Positions 54,801-62,202 of a stretch of DNA of 64,000 nucleotides are shown here, piece by piece. The stretch covers positions 186,001-250,000 of the forward strand of contig JAPJBO010000207.1 in assembly GCA_030068145.1 (NCBI GenBank), in the 5' to 3' direction. The stretch's first letter is position 1; each line of letters starts with the position of its first letter. This DNA comes from Diplonema papillatum (taxonomy: Eukaryota; Euglenozoa; Diplonemea; Diplonemida; Diplonemidae). The translations under genes and the position numbers were made by a program. The notes under the pieces were generated by a model. The model saw nothing but the letters and a program-made list of their open reading frames with translations. It made no database searches and had not been told where the DNA came from.

Positions 54801-55085
54801 TGGTCCGGTTCCCACCCCAGACGGTCACGTATGACATCCGCAGCTTCTCTCAGGGGCCCCTCGGGGATCCCCCGCTCCAGTTTGACCGGGGGTCCGCCCT
54901 GTCGATAGGCGTGCCCCCACTGCTGGGTTTCCCTGCCATGCCCTCCCCCCAGCCTTCCCCAGGGGGCTTCCGGTCTGAGCTCGGGGACCCGGCTCAGCCT
55001 CTCCAGGAGGTTAAGCAGCGGTTGCCAGATACTCCCGTAGCACCTATTCACGGGTTTGCAGGGGTAAAAAGGAAGCCCGGGTTGG
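48835..55085 (-). mobile_element. Full-length non-LTR retrotransposon
   Basis: 5' end near 55085 (CCCGGGCTTCCTTTTTACCC) and 3' end near 48835 (CACTGTAGAGGGGGGG), set by comparison with the deleted derivative at 27.6-29.65 kb. One long frame is followed by about 0.5 kb of 3' untranslated sequence with C and G tracts and a CTCTAAGGTG / CACCTTAGAG inverted repeat. No target duplication was identified. It sits in the e4-e5 intron, same strand as the host gene. Confidence 0.85.
49334..55051 (-). CDS. Polyprotein: AlkB-like domain, 2A peptide, APE endonuclease, reverse transcriptase, zinc motifs
   Basis: 1905 codons without interruption. (1) About 60-170: AlkB-type Fe(II)/2-oxoglutarate dioxygenase, with LLANWYRKG, H99-x-D101, H151 (LWTHGI) and R162-x5-R168 (DRVSLTYR) in family order. 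(2) 236-245: GDVEQNPGP, a canonical 2A motif predicted to make the ribosome release between G244 and P245. (3) 251-490: APE endonuclease (LNVTSM, CCQEVT, VFNVYCPSG, VMGDLN, GTRIDRIL, VPGHRLV). (4) about 850-1060: reverse transcriptase, motif A ALDFRKCFDMV, motif B GILQGCPVS, motif C SYADDATLL. (5) about 1354: CKHC...H...C zinc motif. (6) about 1634-1720: three CxxHx4CxxC units. (7) Lys-rich tail. No ATG precedes the AlkB part in frame (a TAA lies near 55180), so initiation is non-AUG or otherwise unusual. Confidence 0.9.
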   Translation of the reverse strand: MNRCYGSIWQPLLNLLERLSRVPELRPEAPWGRLGGGHGRETQQWGHAYRQGGPPVKLERGIPEGPLREAADVIRDRLGWEPDQLLANWYRKGVGINPHKDQQELGPRVATVSLLSDTVMEWERGTQRVRTPLPAGTLCHMEGEARNLWTHGIRPGDVTHDRVSLTYRAVHEGRARCSSPTRGEQGTLDPPTMPPPPPPQSLTHPPHQQSNPTHLCNSKRTEESVRGSARERLLTAGDVEQNPGPGRTEMKFATLNVTSMLQYIVAVNAVEADLLCCQEVTLLRCKRAQAEEYLRNWCCHWGPPPPGRLCRSSGSRSTTNAANGGLCTLVQRPIPAYDTLAALSHVALRSPDRVSHTVVATGTGSTFVHVFNVYCPSGNGRAENEEREDMLEKVLFAAADSLGDVPILVMGDLNTEEDRSPVLRKALRNGWSDAAELHHARTGNTPPPPTFTSARTSGTRIDRILLNRIAACAFRQCVTTAVNVPGHRLVTVTLDIAALRQSVWRFKVPREIPTEGGSKWDLSEAEADREAVQRLANSEFAERLAAQRVEEAWLEWSRVSERYLQDAFAVPVEERGRGTGRGMKTLPRRVCVTAGTATDGSGAANSRQLRLRKAIHRMERICSYLAQRRGPEAVPHEVSLCWQNCKRLAQACMVGDQGAGGFPDHEKAKQLLTALREETSRLGREGSAARFTKYRDKLNERADASRRCLATVCAGRAEPSGVLRTGAKMTANVDEMDEVLHTAWDAILRKYKDRPEPEYGPFRDRFQEHIDTHLMEPGTITGEELRTLLRKKPKKSASGVDGWRMAELRELPLPLLNALADVMNLVEVTGVWPASMTTALVSMVPKDESQDPLHTRPITVTSAVYRLWACRRLADIVLWQEKWIEEGQKGFRPGHRIEDVLMEIGLEMEDALLDGEPLYGVALDFRKCFDMVPREIVLRLAGDLGLHNRVLKPLRAIYRLLARRFKLPLGVGREFSVTNGILQGCPVSVILINALLSVVMKAVKKEAEGVSPKSYADDATLLSRLSEAALQKGVDVVDEFCTLTGMELNLQKTVAFSTRRRHQSTLRLRSVDALLRFGKSVTCLGALVSTAKNRTERSDSERVEKAAALAEGLRHAPFRYEKRVRIVQSNVLPAALSGCSFAPVSKVAMKRLTTSVMGLIWGGSNPKRAREMVLNFQEKGHLTDPSTCLAYRVTTAFYAACERLPRLLPLMESIRGRYAEEDLPLGPVGLAMKSMEECGHVWGPGPLSRTLRNGAIFDPIASTPSKRGHEVRADLRAKTWSRLVARRPGFEGVQRADLERTNSFWRMRECPAHTARLIRVALAGGVNTAEFTSRMRQAGAEPQAPSCKHCGSGDTEDEKHVFWDCGAYSHIRRREAHAELMAANRADWPRCTLEHGVVVPENAHFSRRLQEMMAEILAERAGLEARGWVARNPTTPWSRADAMPAEKLDHPFARIAPAWAWERNKAWGLPTFYALVAWLSDMEWTENGQASMLELAIDFELFSGLSIPLHENAPKGVRERGNVLRCMISALDKLATQQGLGSCERGERVCPTTSLSFMGITGISGVRPRPRFREAHTGTILEEQVKGSDVGTQFPTYPDWTAERAARWALPAPPQLHPDPVHMPGVGVEKALVTCATHHKGKCEACRALVRRDVPTVEMCCRHHHHADDGQPIAVCVEHSTTKCGECKTAAACCRSGHHACRTHGRGTCQECRGLPTLAQRRPAACCRRGHHQPNEPNAPATPGHSKKKKRPLSPTQVGVQRETPAGKRAAQAPPAVVKQKTATTGRAAKRPPPTPGTGERPALKKRVLGTPKESPIAGRKRKKAKATTPESGVQRKKKKALKASSYQKRPTSPSTPVPSRVKNVQACPHLCPPTQSPEPQESPAPLAPQVLDLDDAMTGDDVIK

Positions 55086-55610
55086 GGAGGGTGGTGGGTT
55101 TGGTGCGTAGTATTCTTCTTTTTTTGTTCTTTCTCGGTTCTGGTGGTGCTGCTCCTTCCTTCTCGTCCTGTGTTGGGTTACGACGAGGGGGGGGGAGGGG
55201 GTCAGCCGGCTGATGGATGGATGGATGGTTCTTAACAAGATGCCTGGGGGGGGCATGCATCGCTTATTTCGGGTACACTTTACTTGCTTGCTTTGGCAAG
55301 TCGGGTTTGAAACAACTTGTGACCGACACCAAGAATTTCGCCAGGTTAGGGGGTTGTTCTTGGGCTCCCCACTTTTTGGACATTGTCGCTCTCATTCAAG
55401 ATATTCAACACCCCCCTAGTGGAATTCCCCCGGGCGCTCTCCAGCCAAACAGTAGACCAGAAACAAATGACTGATCCGGTTTGGTGGAGATCCGCGCTCC
55501 TGCCGGGGCTTTGTTCGGGATTAGCTGAATTAAACACCTATTCAACACCCCCCTAGTGGAATTCCCTCGGTGAACTGCAAGAAAAATGGTCGGGAATCGA
55601 GGAAAGACAC
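55086..55610. other. Intron after e4 with short repeats
   Basis: TTCAACACCCCCCTAGTGGA occurs twice (about 55404 and 55540). 55260-55345 has the TACACTTTACTTGCTTGC and GTGACCGACACCAAG words of the dispersed/satellite family. ATGG tandem repeats lie near 55212. No gene. Confidence 0.55.
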
Positions 55611-55918
55611 CTGTCGGAAGACCCTTCTTGGATCGATGGCGTGCTGGATGGAGTTGACGATGGTCTGAATCTGCCGCAGGGCAGGCGGCGTGAAGAAGAT
55701 GACCTCGGCTTTAAGCAGCCGCAGGATGAACTGGATATCGTCCCGCGCCTTCTGCACGTCCTCGACGGACAGCGACGACGCCTTGTGTGCTTCGAGCCTC
55801 TTCGCCTGCGCTTGCGCATCCTTCAACTCGTTCTGCAAAAAGTCGATCCGGGTTTCCTGCTCCTTTGCCAGGTTCGTGAGCTTTCGCATGTGCTCGTACG
55901 CCTTCACTTCTTTTTGAC
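55611..55918 (-). CDS. Exon e4: end of the coiled coil plus a helical segment
   Basis: 308 nt, starts in phase 1, ends in phase 0. It encodes KEVKAYEHMRKLTNLAKEQ, ETRIDFLQNELKDAQAQAKR (heptad-like), then DIQFILRLLKAEVIFFTPPA and LRQIQTIVNSIQHAIDPRRV. It continues the e3 coiled coil and may close it with a folded helical unit. The acceptor is CACGTTCAG/GTC and the donor CGACAG/GTGTCT. A repeat-B copy starts about 40 bp upstream of the acceptor in gene sense. Confidence 0.75.
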
Positions 55919-55959
55919 CTGAACGTGGGGAAGGTGTACAACAAAGAACGGCGCTTTAT

Positions 55960-56110
55960 TTTAGAGTTAAAGTTCGCTTGAAAATCCGGGGTTTTAGGGT
56001 CTCCGTGTGACCGTTCATGAATGGGTTCTCTTAGAGCAAGAAAGGGCTATATGGTTACGGGTTGTATATTTGGTGCACGCTTTCGTTATGGGCCATGGCT
56101 GGGCTTTTGT
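55960..56110 (+). repeat. Dispersed repeat B, near-full copy
   Basis: Starts TTTAGAGTTAAAGTTCGC and continues CTCCGTGTGACCGTTCATGA, GCAAGAAAGGGCTATATGGT and TGCACGCTTTCGTTATG, matching 1752-1890 and 3325-3460. Confidence 0.75.
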
Positions 56111-56159
56111 TTGTGCGCTCCAGCAGTCCTCAAACCCCCCCTCAAAAGAAGACAGATCT

Positions 56160-57060
56160 TGCCCACGCCGCGGTCGCGCACTGAATGAGACACGCTGTGG
56201 TGGACGGACCGCAAGGACACCCTGTGCAGTGACACGCTCTATTGACACGCTGCGCACTGTAGTGACACTCCGTAGGGACATAATGTAGTGACCCACTGCA
56301 GTGGCCCTCTACGAAGACACATTGCCGTGACAAACTGCAGTGACATACGGAGTGACACACGGTATTGACAAACTGTGGTGACACACTGTAGTGACACAAT
56401 GGAGTGACACGGTATTGACAAACTGTGGTGACACACTGGAGTGACACACGGTATTGACAAACTGTAGTGACACACTGGAGTGACACAATGGAGTGACGCA
56501 CGGTATTGACAAACTGTAGTGACACACTGGAGTGACACACGGTATTGACAAACTGTAGTGACACACTGGAGTGACACACGGTATTGACAAACTGTAGTGA
56601 CACAATGGAGTGACACGGTATTGACAAACTGTGGTGACACACTGGAGTGACACACGGTATTGACAAACTGTAGTGACACACTGGAGTGACACAATGGAGT
56701 GACGCACGGTATTGACAAACTGTAGTGACACACTGGAGTGACACACGGTATTGACAAACTGTAGTGACACAATGGAGTGACACGGTATTGGCAAACTGTG
56801 GTGACACACTGGAGTGACACACGGTATTGACAAACTGTAGTGACACACTGGAGTGACACAATGGAGTGACGGACGGTATTGGCGAACTGTAATGACACAC
56901 TCTATTGACACACTACGCACTGTGGCGGCACTCTGTAGGGACACAATGTAGTGATCCATTGACACGCTGAAGTGGCGCAAATGGAGTGACAATCGATAGA
57001 GACACAACGCAGTGACACACAAGTAGTGTCGCACCGTATTGACAAACTGCGGTGACAACT
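56160..57060. repeat. Degenerate 17-18-bp repeat (GACACACTGGAGTGACACA)
   Basis: About 45 short units such as GACACACTGTAGTGACAC, GACACAATGGAGTGAC and ACGGTATTGACAAACTGT. Blocks of about 120-180 bp recur as higher-order copies between 56340 and 56880. Long frames on the minus strand (repeats of VTTVCQYRVSLQC) are repeat artefacts. Confidence 0.88.
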
Positions 57061-57136
57061 GCGGTGACGCACACTGCGCAGTGTTCACGATACGTCTTTG
57101 GGCAATACAAAGCGCGAAGGACGAAACGCCGCAAAC

Positions 57137-58280
57137 CTTTCTTGACGACGGACTGGTACCGCGAGTGCGCATCGATGTACTTCGTCTTGACCGTCTTCAG
57201 CTCCAGCTCGGTCTTGAGCAGCTTGTCCTCGAGCTGCTGCCGCCGGTCGCGCACCTTCTCACGGGCGTCGTACAAGTCGCGGTTTTTTTCCTGCAGCTCG
57301 CGCGCCTTGGCTTCGATGCCCGCCATCTGCTGCCGCAGGTCGTTGAGCTCGGCCTGCTGCGCGGCCAGCGCGGCCTCACGCTGCCGCCGCTGCGCCGCGG
57401 TCTCTTGGGCGTGGGCGGCGAGGGCCCGCGCTTTCTCGCCGTGGAGCTCGGAAACCAGGCGTTCTTTTTCGCGCAGGTCCGCTTCGACGTCGACGATCTC
57501 GGTCTGCATGCGCTCGAGGTCTTCCAGGGTGCCCTGCACCCGGGAGCGGAGCATGTCGCATTGGGCCATGATGGCTCGTTTTTCGACCTCCCGGGTGTCC
57601 GAGATATCGCGGACGTGGCGGAGCTCCGCTTCGCGCGCGAGCAGCTCTTTTTTCGTGGCGACGTGCTGCCGCTCGACGGTGCGGGCCTTCGCCCGCTCGT
57701 TCTCTTTGACGGCCAGCAGCGCGTCCTTGCTCTTCTCCAAGCCTCGGATCCGGTCTTCGAAGTCCCTCCGGAGGCTCTCCATCCGCTTCGTCGCTTCCTG
57801 CTCGCTGCGGAGGGCGCGCTCGCAGTCGGCTTTGACGGACTCCTTGGTGGTCCGTTCCTGCATGAGTTCCGACATCACGTCTTCGAAGGTTTGCTGCAGG
57901 CGCTTCCGGCCCTGCTCGCTTGCTTCGAGCATTTTTTCGGTCTCGTCGCGCTCGATCTTCACCGTCCGGAACTTGACCAGCATCGTGTCCGTGTCCGCGC
58001 GCTCGTCGGACAGGACGGTCTCCGTCGCCGCGAGCTTCGACGCCAGCTCGGCCACCTGCTCGCTCCTCTCCTTCGCCTCCTGCGCGTGCAGAGCCACCGC
58101 GTCGCTGTACTGGATCTCAAGCACGTCGATGCACGACTCAGCCGAGGCCAGCCGGTCGGCTTGGGCCACCAGCGCCTCCTCCATCCGGGTCTTCTGGCTC
58201 TGCGCCATCTCGCGCAGCTTCGCTTCGTACACTTCCCTCTCCTTGTAAATCTCGGCTCGAGCAGATGCGATGCTGGCGTC
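57137..58280 (-). CDS. Exon e3: long coiled coil
   Basis: About 381 codons, starting in phase 0 and ending in phase 1. It is almost wholly heptad-patterned and charged, for example IYKEREVYEAKLREMAQSQ, ERDETEKMLEASEQGRKRLQ and REKERLVSELHGEKARALA, with very few prolines. It probably forms a long parallel dimer, as in golgin- or SMC-like scaffolds; no specific family is recognised. The donor is GTCAAGAAAG/GTTTGC, in phase with e4. The acceptor is one of several in-frame CAGs at 58280-58305; I chose TACTCCAG/GAC. Three pseudo copies of this 5' boundary follow at 58400-58900. Confidence 0.82.
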
Positions 58281-58282
58281 CT

Positions 58283-58960
58283 GGAGTAGGGTTTGCTGCT
58301 TTGTATTCTGGCTATGGACAGCTCACAGACCGTAAACCTTACACTTGAACATAGACATTTGACTGGCTTTGGAGTGTGAGTGGCTCAGCACGTGCCTTGG
58401 TAAACTGAACATAGACTTCCCTCTCCTAGTAGATCTCGGCTCGGGCAGATACGCTGCCGGCTTCCTGCAGATAGGGTTTGCTGCTTTGTATTCTGGCTAT
58501 GGACAGCTCACAGACCGTAAACCTTACACTTGAACATAGACATTTGACTGGCTTTGGAGTGTGAGTGGCTCAGCACGTGCCTTGGTAAACTGAACATAGA
58601 CTTCCCTCTCCTAGTAGATCTCGGCTCGGGCAGATACGCTGCCGGCTTCCTGCAGATAGGGTTTGCTGCTTTGTATTCTGGCTATGGACAGCTCACAGAC
58701 CGTAAACCTTACACTTGAACATAGACATTTGACTGGCTTTGGAGTGTGAGTGGCTCAGCACGTGCCTTGGTAAACTGAACTTAGACTTCCCTCTCCTAGT
58801 AGATCTCGGCTCGGGCAGATACGCTGCCGGCTTCCTGCAGATAGGGTTTGCTGCTTTGTATTCCGACTGGCTATGGACAGGTCATAGACGCTACACCTGA
58901 ACACAGACATTGGTCTGGCTTTGGAGTGTGTGAGTGGCTCAGAGAGTAAACTGAGCAACG
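58283..58960 (-). repeat. 184-bp tandem copies of the e3 acceptor region
   Basis: Three units spaced 184-185 bp (AACATAGACTTCCCTCTCCT near 58410, 58594 and 58779), each with the e3 5' sequence (gene sense GCAGCAAACCCTA...GAGCCGAGATCTAC). In the copies the third-next codon is TAG where e3 has AAG, so they cannot be read through in frame. Confidence 0.85.
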
Positions 58961-58969
58961 CTTACGCCC

Positions 58970-59090
58970 CGCCACTGAACCCAGATTTACCTGTGTTTCG
59001 TGTGGGCTACAGCACCAGTTACCTCCTGTGAGATTCCGCAACTGGCAGTCTCCCCAAGTATTTCCTACAAAGCAGGTGCCTATACAAAAA
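58970..59090 (+). repeat. Dispersed repeat E, next to e2'
   Basis: CGCCACTGAACCCAGATTTA to GTATTTCCTACAAAGCAGGT. It lies about 15 bp downstream (gene sense) of the e2' donor. Another copy at 59399-59530 holds the same position relative to the e2 donor, so exon end and repeat were duplicated as one block. Confidence 0.8.
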
Positions 59091-59108
59091 GAAAGATGGC
59101 CGCGGTAC

Positions 59109-59321
59109 CTTCACAGCGACCTCGTGGCGAATGGCCTCGACCTGCTCCTGGAGGGCGGCGCCCTCTCCGCGCAGCTGGGACAGCGCCTCGTCGCTCTCCC
59201 GCAGCAGCTGCGCCTCCTGCTGCGCGCGGGCTGCCTCGGCTTCGCGGGCCATGCTCTGAAGCACGGCCACCAGCTCCGCGCCGGCTGCGGGGTTGGCCCG
59301 GGACAACACAGCGGCGAGGGA
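59109..59321 (-). CDS. Exon e2': in-frame duplicate of the end of e2
   Basis: 213 nt (71 codons), phase 0 at both ends and nearly identical to the last 71 codons of e2: SLAAVLSRANPAAGAELVA, then AREAEAARAQQEAQLLRESD and EQVEAIRHEVAVK. The donor (GTGAAG/GTACCG) is copied from e2. A usable acceptor has formed at its other end (CACAAGGCAG/TCCCTC). Skipping it, including it or using it instead of e2 would all keep the frame. It is the only exon copy here without a frame or splice defect. Whether it is used cannot be told from sequence. Confidence 0.55.
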
Positions 59322-59555
59322 CTGCCTTGTGCTCATTTCGGCGGAGGCTAGAGGGGGAGAAAACAATACACAAAGCGGGTCTTTTTTGTTGAACGCTTAC
59401 ACCCGCCACTGAACTCAGATTTACCTGTGCTTCGTGTGGGCTACAGCACAGTTACGTACTTTGAGATTCCGCAACTGGCAGTCTCCCCAAGTATTTCCTA
59501 CAAAGCAGGTGCCTATACAAAAAGAAATGTGAAAACGGAAAGAAGGCCGCGGTAC

Positions 59556-60410
59556 CTTCACAGCGACCTCGTGGCGAATGGCCTCGACCTGCTCCTGGAG
59601 GGCGGCGCCCTCTCCGCGCAGCTGGGACAGCGCCTCGTCGCTCTCCCGCAACAGCTGCGCCTCCTGCTGCGCGCGGGCTGCCTCGGCTTCGCGGGCCATG
59701 CTCTGAAGCACGGCCACCAGCTCCGCGCCGGCTGCGGGGTTGGCCCGGGACAACACAGCGGCGAGGGACTGCGCCTGCGCTTCCAGCCCCGCCGGGAGGG
59801 GGTCAGACAGTGACGCGGGCTCGGGCGTGTTGCCGTCGGCCTCTTCATCGACGACGAGTGCGTCCAAAGCGGACGCGAGGTCTCGGTGCAACCTCTGGAC
59901 GGCGAGCCTCAGGTCCTCCACCAGGGGTTGCGTGGTGGGAGAGGCTAGGGCGTCTAGCAGGTCGTCGCACCGCTGCTGCGACACGCGGAACGCGGCGGAA
60001 TCGCAGCCGGCGCCCAACAGCAGCCGCAAGCTCCGGTCGGGAGAAAAAGGGTCCCGCGGGGCCACGCTCGCCTTGTACAGGGTGCCCATGTGCTCCGCCG
60101 CTTTGTCGACGAGGCTGCGCAGCGTCTCGGCCGCGAGGACCTGCCGCGGCGTCAGCGCCGGATCCCTGTCGACGCGAGACAGCAGCGCCCGGACGGTGTC
60201 CAGCTGGTCCTGGAAGCCCGGCGGCACAAGCGGCGCGGCGGCGGGGGCGCCGATTTCGTGGTGGAAGGAACCGCCGGAAAAGCCGCTGAACAGGATGTTC
60301 CGCTCCCCGGCGAGCAGCAGCTGCTGCTGCCGCTGCGTCAGAGGCGGCTTCTGCTGCGGCTCGTCGCCCTCGGAGTCCGACGCGGGCAGATCGTCGAGAA
60401 AGGCTTGTTG
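59556..60410 (-). CDS. Exon e2: helical domain ending in coiled coil
   Basis: 855 nt, phase 0 at both ends. It begins QQAFLDDLPASDSEGDEP, then LTQRQQQLLLAGERNILFSG. A Leu/Ala-rich helical region follows (FQDQLDTVRALLSRVDRDPA, LRSLVDKAAEHMGTLYKAS, LVEDLRLAVQRLHRDLASAL). It ends in coiled coil (EAEAARAQQEAQLLRESDEA). No family is recognised. The acceptor is CCCCACTTACAG/CAACAAG. The donor is GTGAAG/GTACCG, in phase with e2' and e3. The acceptor and first 13 exon bases are repeated seven times in the adjoining 83-bp array. Confidence 0.8.
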
Positions 60411-60985
60411 CTGTAAGTGGGGGGTCGTTGTTATTGGTGCTGGTTTTGGTGAATAAGGGAAGGCAGGAAACCCTTTCGGGGAAAGGCTTGTTGCTGTAAG
60501 TGGGGGGTCGTTGTTATTGGTGCTGGTTTTGGTGAATAAGGGAAGGCAGGAAACCCTTTCGGGGAAAGGCTTGTTGCTGTAAGTGGGGGGTCGTTGTTAT
60601 TGGTGCTGGTTTTGGTGAATAAGGGAAGGCAGGAAACCCTTTCGGGGAAAGGCTTGTTGCTGTAAGTGGGGGGTCGTTGTTATTGGTGCTGGTTTTGGTG
60701 AATAAGGGAAGGCAGGAAACCCTTTCGGGGAAAGGCTTGTTGCTGTAAGTGGGGGGTCGTTGTTATTGGTGCTGGTTTTGGTGAATAAGGGAAGGCAGGA
60801 AACCCTTTCGGGGAAAGGCTTGTTGCTGTAAGTGGGGGGTCGTTGTTATTGGTGCTGGTTTTGGTGAATAAGGGAAGGCAGGAAACCCTTTCGGGGAAAG
60901 GCTTGTTGCTGTGAGTGGGGGGTCGTTGGTATTGGTGCTGGTTTTGATGAATAAGGGAAGGCAAGAACCCCATACGGGGAAAGGC
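60401..60985 (-). repeat. 83-bp tandem repeat carrying the e2 acceptor, 7 units
   Basis: Units start at 60401, 60484, 60567 and so on. Each contains, in gene sense, a pyrimidine-rich ACCCCCCACTTACAG followed by CAACAAGCCTTTC, the real e2 acceptor and exon start. The last unit is diverged (GAAGGCAAGAACCCCATACG). Confidence 0.92.
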
Positions 60986-61445
60986 TTGTTGCTGTGGGGT
61001 AACAATGCATTGTTGGTAGTAGTTGACAGCGTGCTACATGAAACTTACCAAAGCGACTGAGTTCCGCTAGTGCGCACAAACAAAACCGATGTCTGCGCCG
61101 GAGACCAAGCGAATGCCCTTTTTCCAATTTTGGATCGCTAACGGCTTTTTGCGTCCACACTCAGGAATGGGCTCAACACAGCGCGACGCGACGTATCTCC
61201 CGGACAATGCTGGGCCCTGAGTGCCTCGGATTGCAGATTGGCCACCTCTGCCGGGGGCCTGGGTGATGGTGCAGTACCATTTTTGTTTTCTTCTTTTTTC
61301 CCCGCCGGCTTTATCGAATTTGGACTGACAGTCTAAATGTGGATATAGTGCCAGTTATCTTCTTCTATTTCCCCGCCGGCTTTTCCAAATTTGGACTGAC
61401 AGTCCAAATGTGGATATTGAAGCTAATCCCCTGGCTGATGTTTGA

Positions 61446-61676
61446 CTATAAGAACTGAATAGGACTGAGCGCGAGGAACTGCGTGCTCTGGCTGACCGGC
61501 AGCGCGTGGACGGCTCGCAGCTGGCGGGCGGAGAGCGCCTCAAGGCTTTGGACGTCCCGCTGGGACAGCTGCGCCTCGAGGCCCGCCTCCATGCCGGCGG
61601 CCACTTCGCGGACCAGCCGCACGTGGGCCACCGGGTCCCTGTCCACGCAGTCCGCACACGGAAATAACAAGTGATT
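61446..61676 (-). pseudogene. Partial copy of the end of exon e1
   Basis: Encodes DCVDRDPVAHVRLVREVAAG and LEALSARQLRAVHALPVSQ, nearly as in e1, up to the donor-like CTCA/GT, after which the two diverge. No acceptor is seen at its upstream end (CCGTGTGCGGACTGC). Confidence 0.82.
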
Positions 61677-61679
61677 TTC

Positions 61680-62200
61680 ACGTATTATGCTGACAAGACG
61701 TGGCATAACATGTGATTGCATGCTTATAACTGTGGTGCCTAGATTTAGACTGTTTCAATGAGCACATGTTCTGTCATTTCGCATGTTCCACAGTATAATA
61801 CAGCGTAATTTACACGACACGCTTGTTATGAAGTACCTCATAACAAGTGTTTATTATACGGGGGGTCGGAGGGGGACTCGGAGAATTGCAAGAACGTGCT
61901 TGGAATGGGTATGTGCTCAACACCGTACTAGTCCCGTCTGCGCCATGTTTCGGTCCTTTAAGCCACGGACACATAAGGCGGGGGGACCATCATCAGTACT
62001 ATACGGGGGAATTGCAAGAACGTGCTTGGAATGGGTGGGAGGGGTACTGTCGTACAGGGTAGATGCGTAACGCACTTGGCATTCTTACCGGTAGTAATAC
62101 TAAGCCAGTTTCACCTGTATGACTAGTCACACACTGTAGTTTTCTGATGACTATGAAAGCTTGAAGGGGAACCCCGACAGAATGTGCATGCCTGCGTCGC
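61680..62200. other. Intron after e1, short repeats only
   Basis: GAATTGCAAGAACGTGCTTG with flanking GGAATGGGT and TATACGGGGG occurs twice (about 61884 and 62009). An imperfect palindrome CTTGTTATGAAGTACCTCAT lies near 61823. No exon that would fix the e1-e2 phase was found. Confidence 0.5.
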
Positions 62201-62202
62201 AC

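Noticed and set aside
56142-57172. Cys/Val/Ser-rich 200-290 residue frames on the minus strand
   Set aside because: They follow the 17-18-bp satellite and are open in several frames; they overlap the real end of e3 only by chance.
57039-58289. Long plus-strand frames opposite e3, and similar ones opposite e1, e2 and the retrotransposon
   Set aside because: They mirror GC-rich coding exons on the other strand and show no domain.
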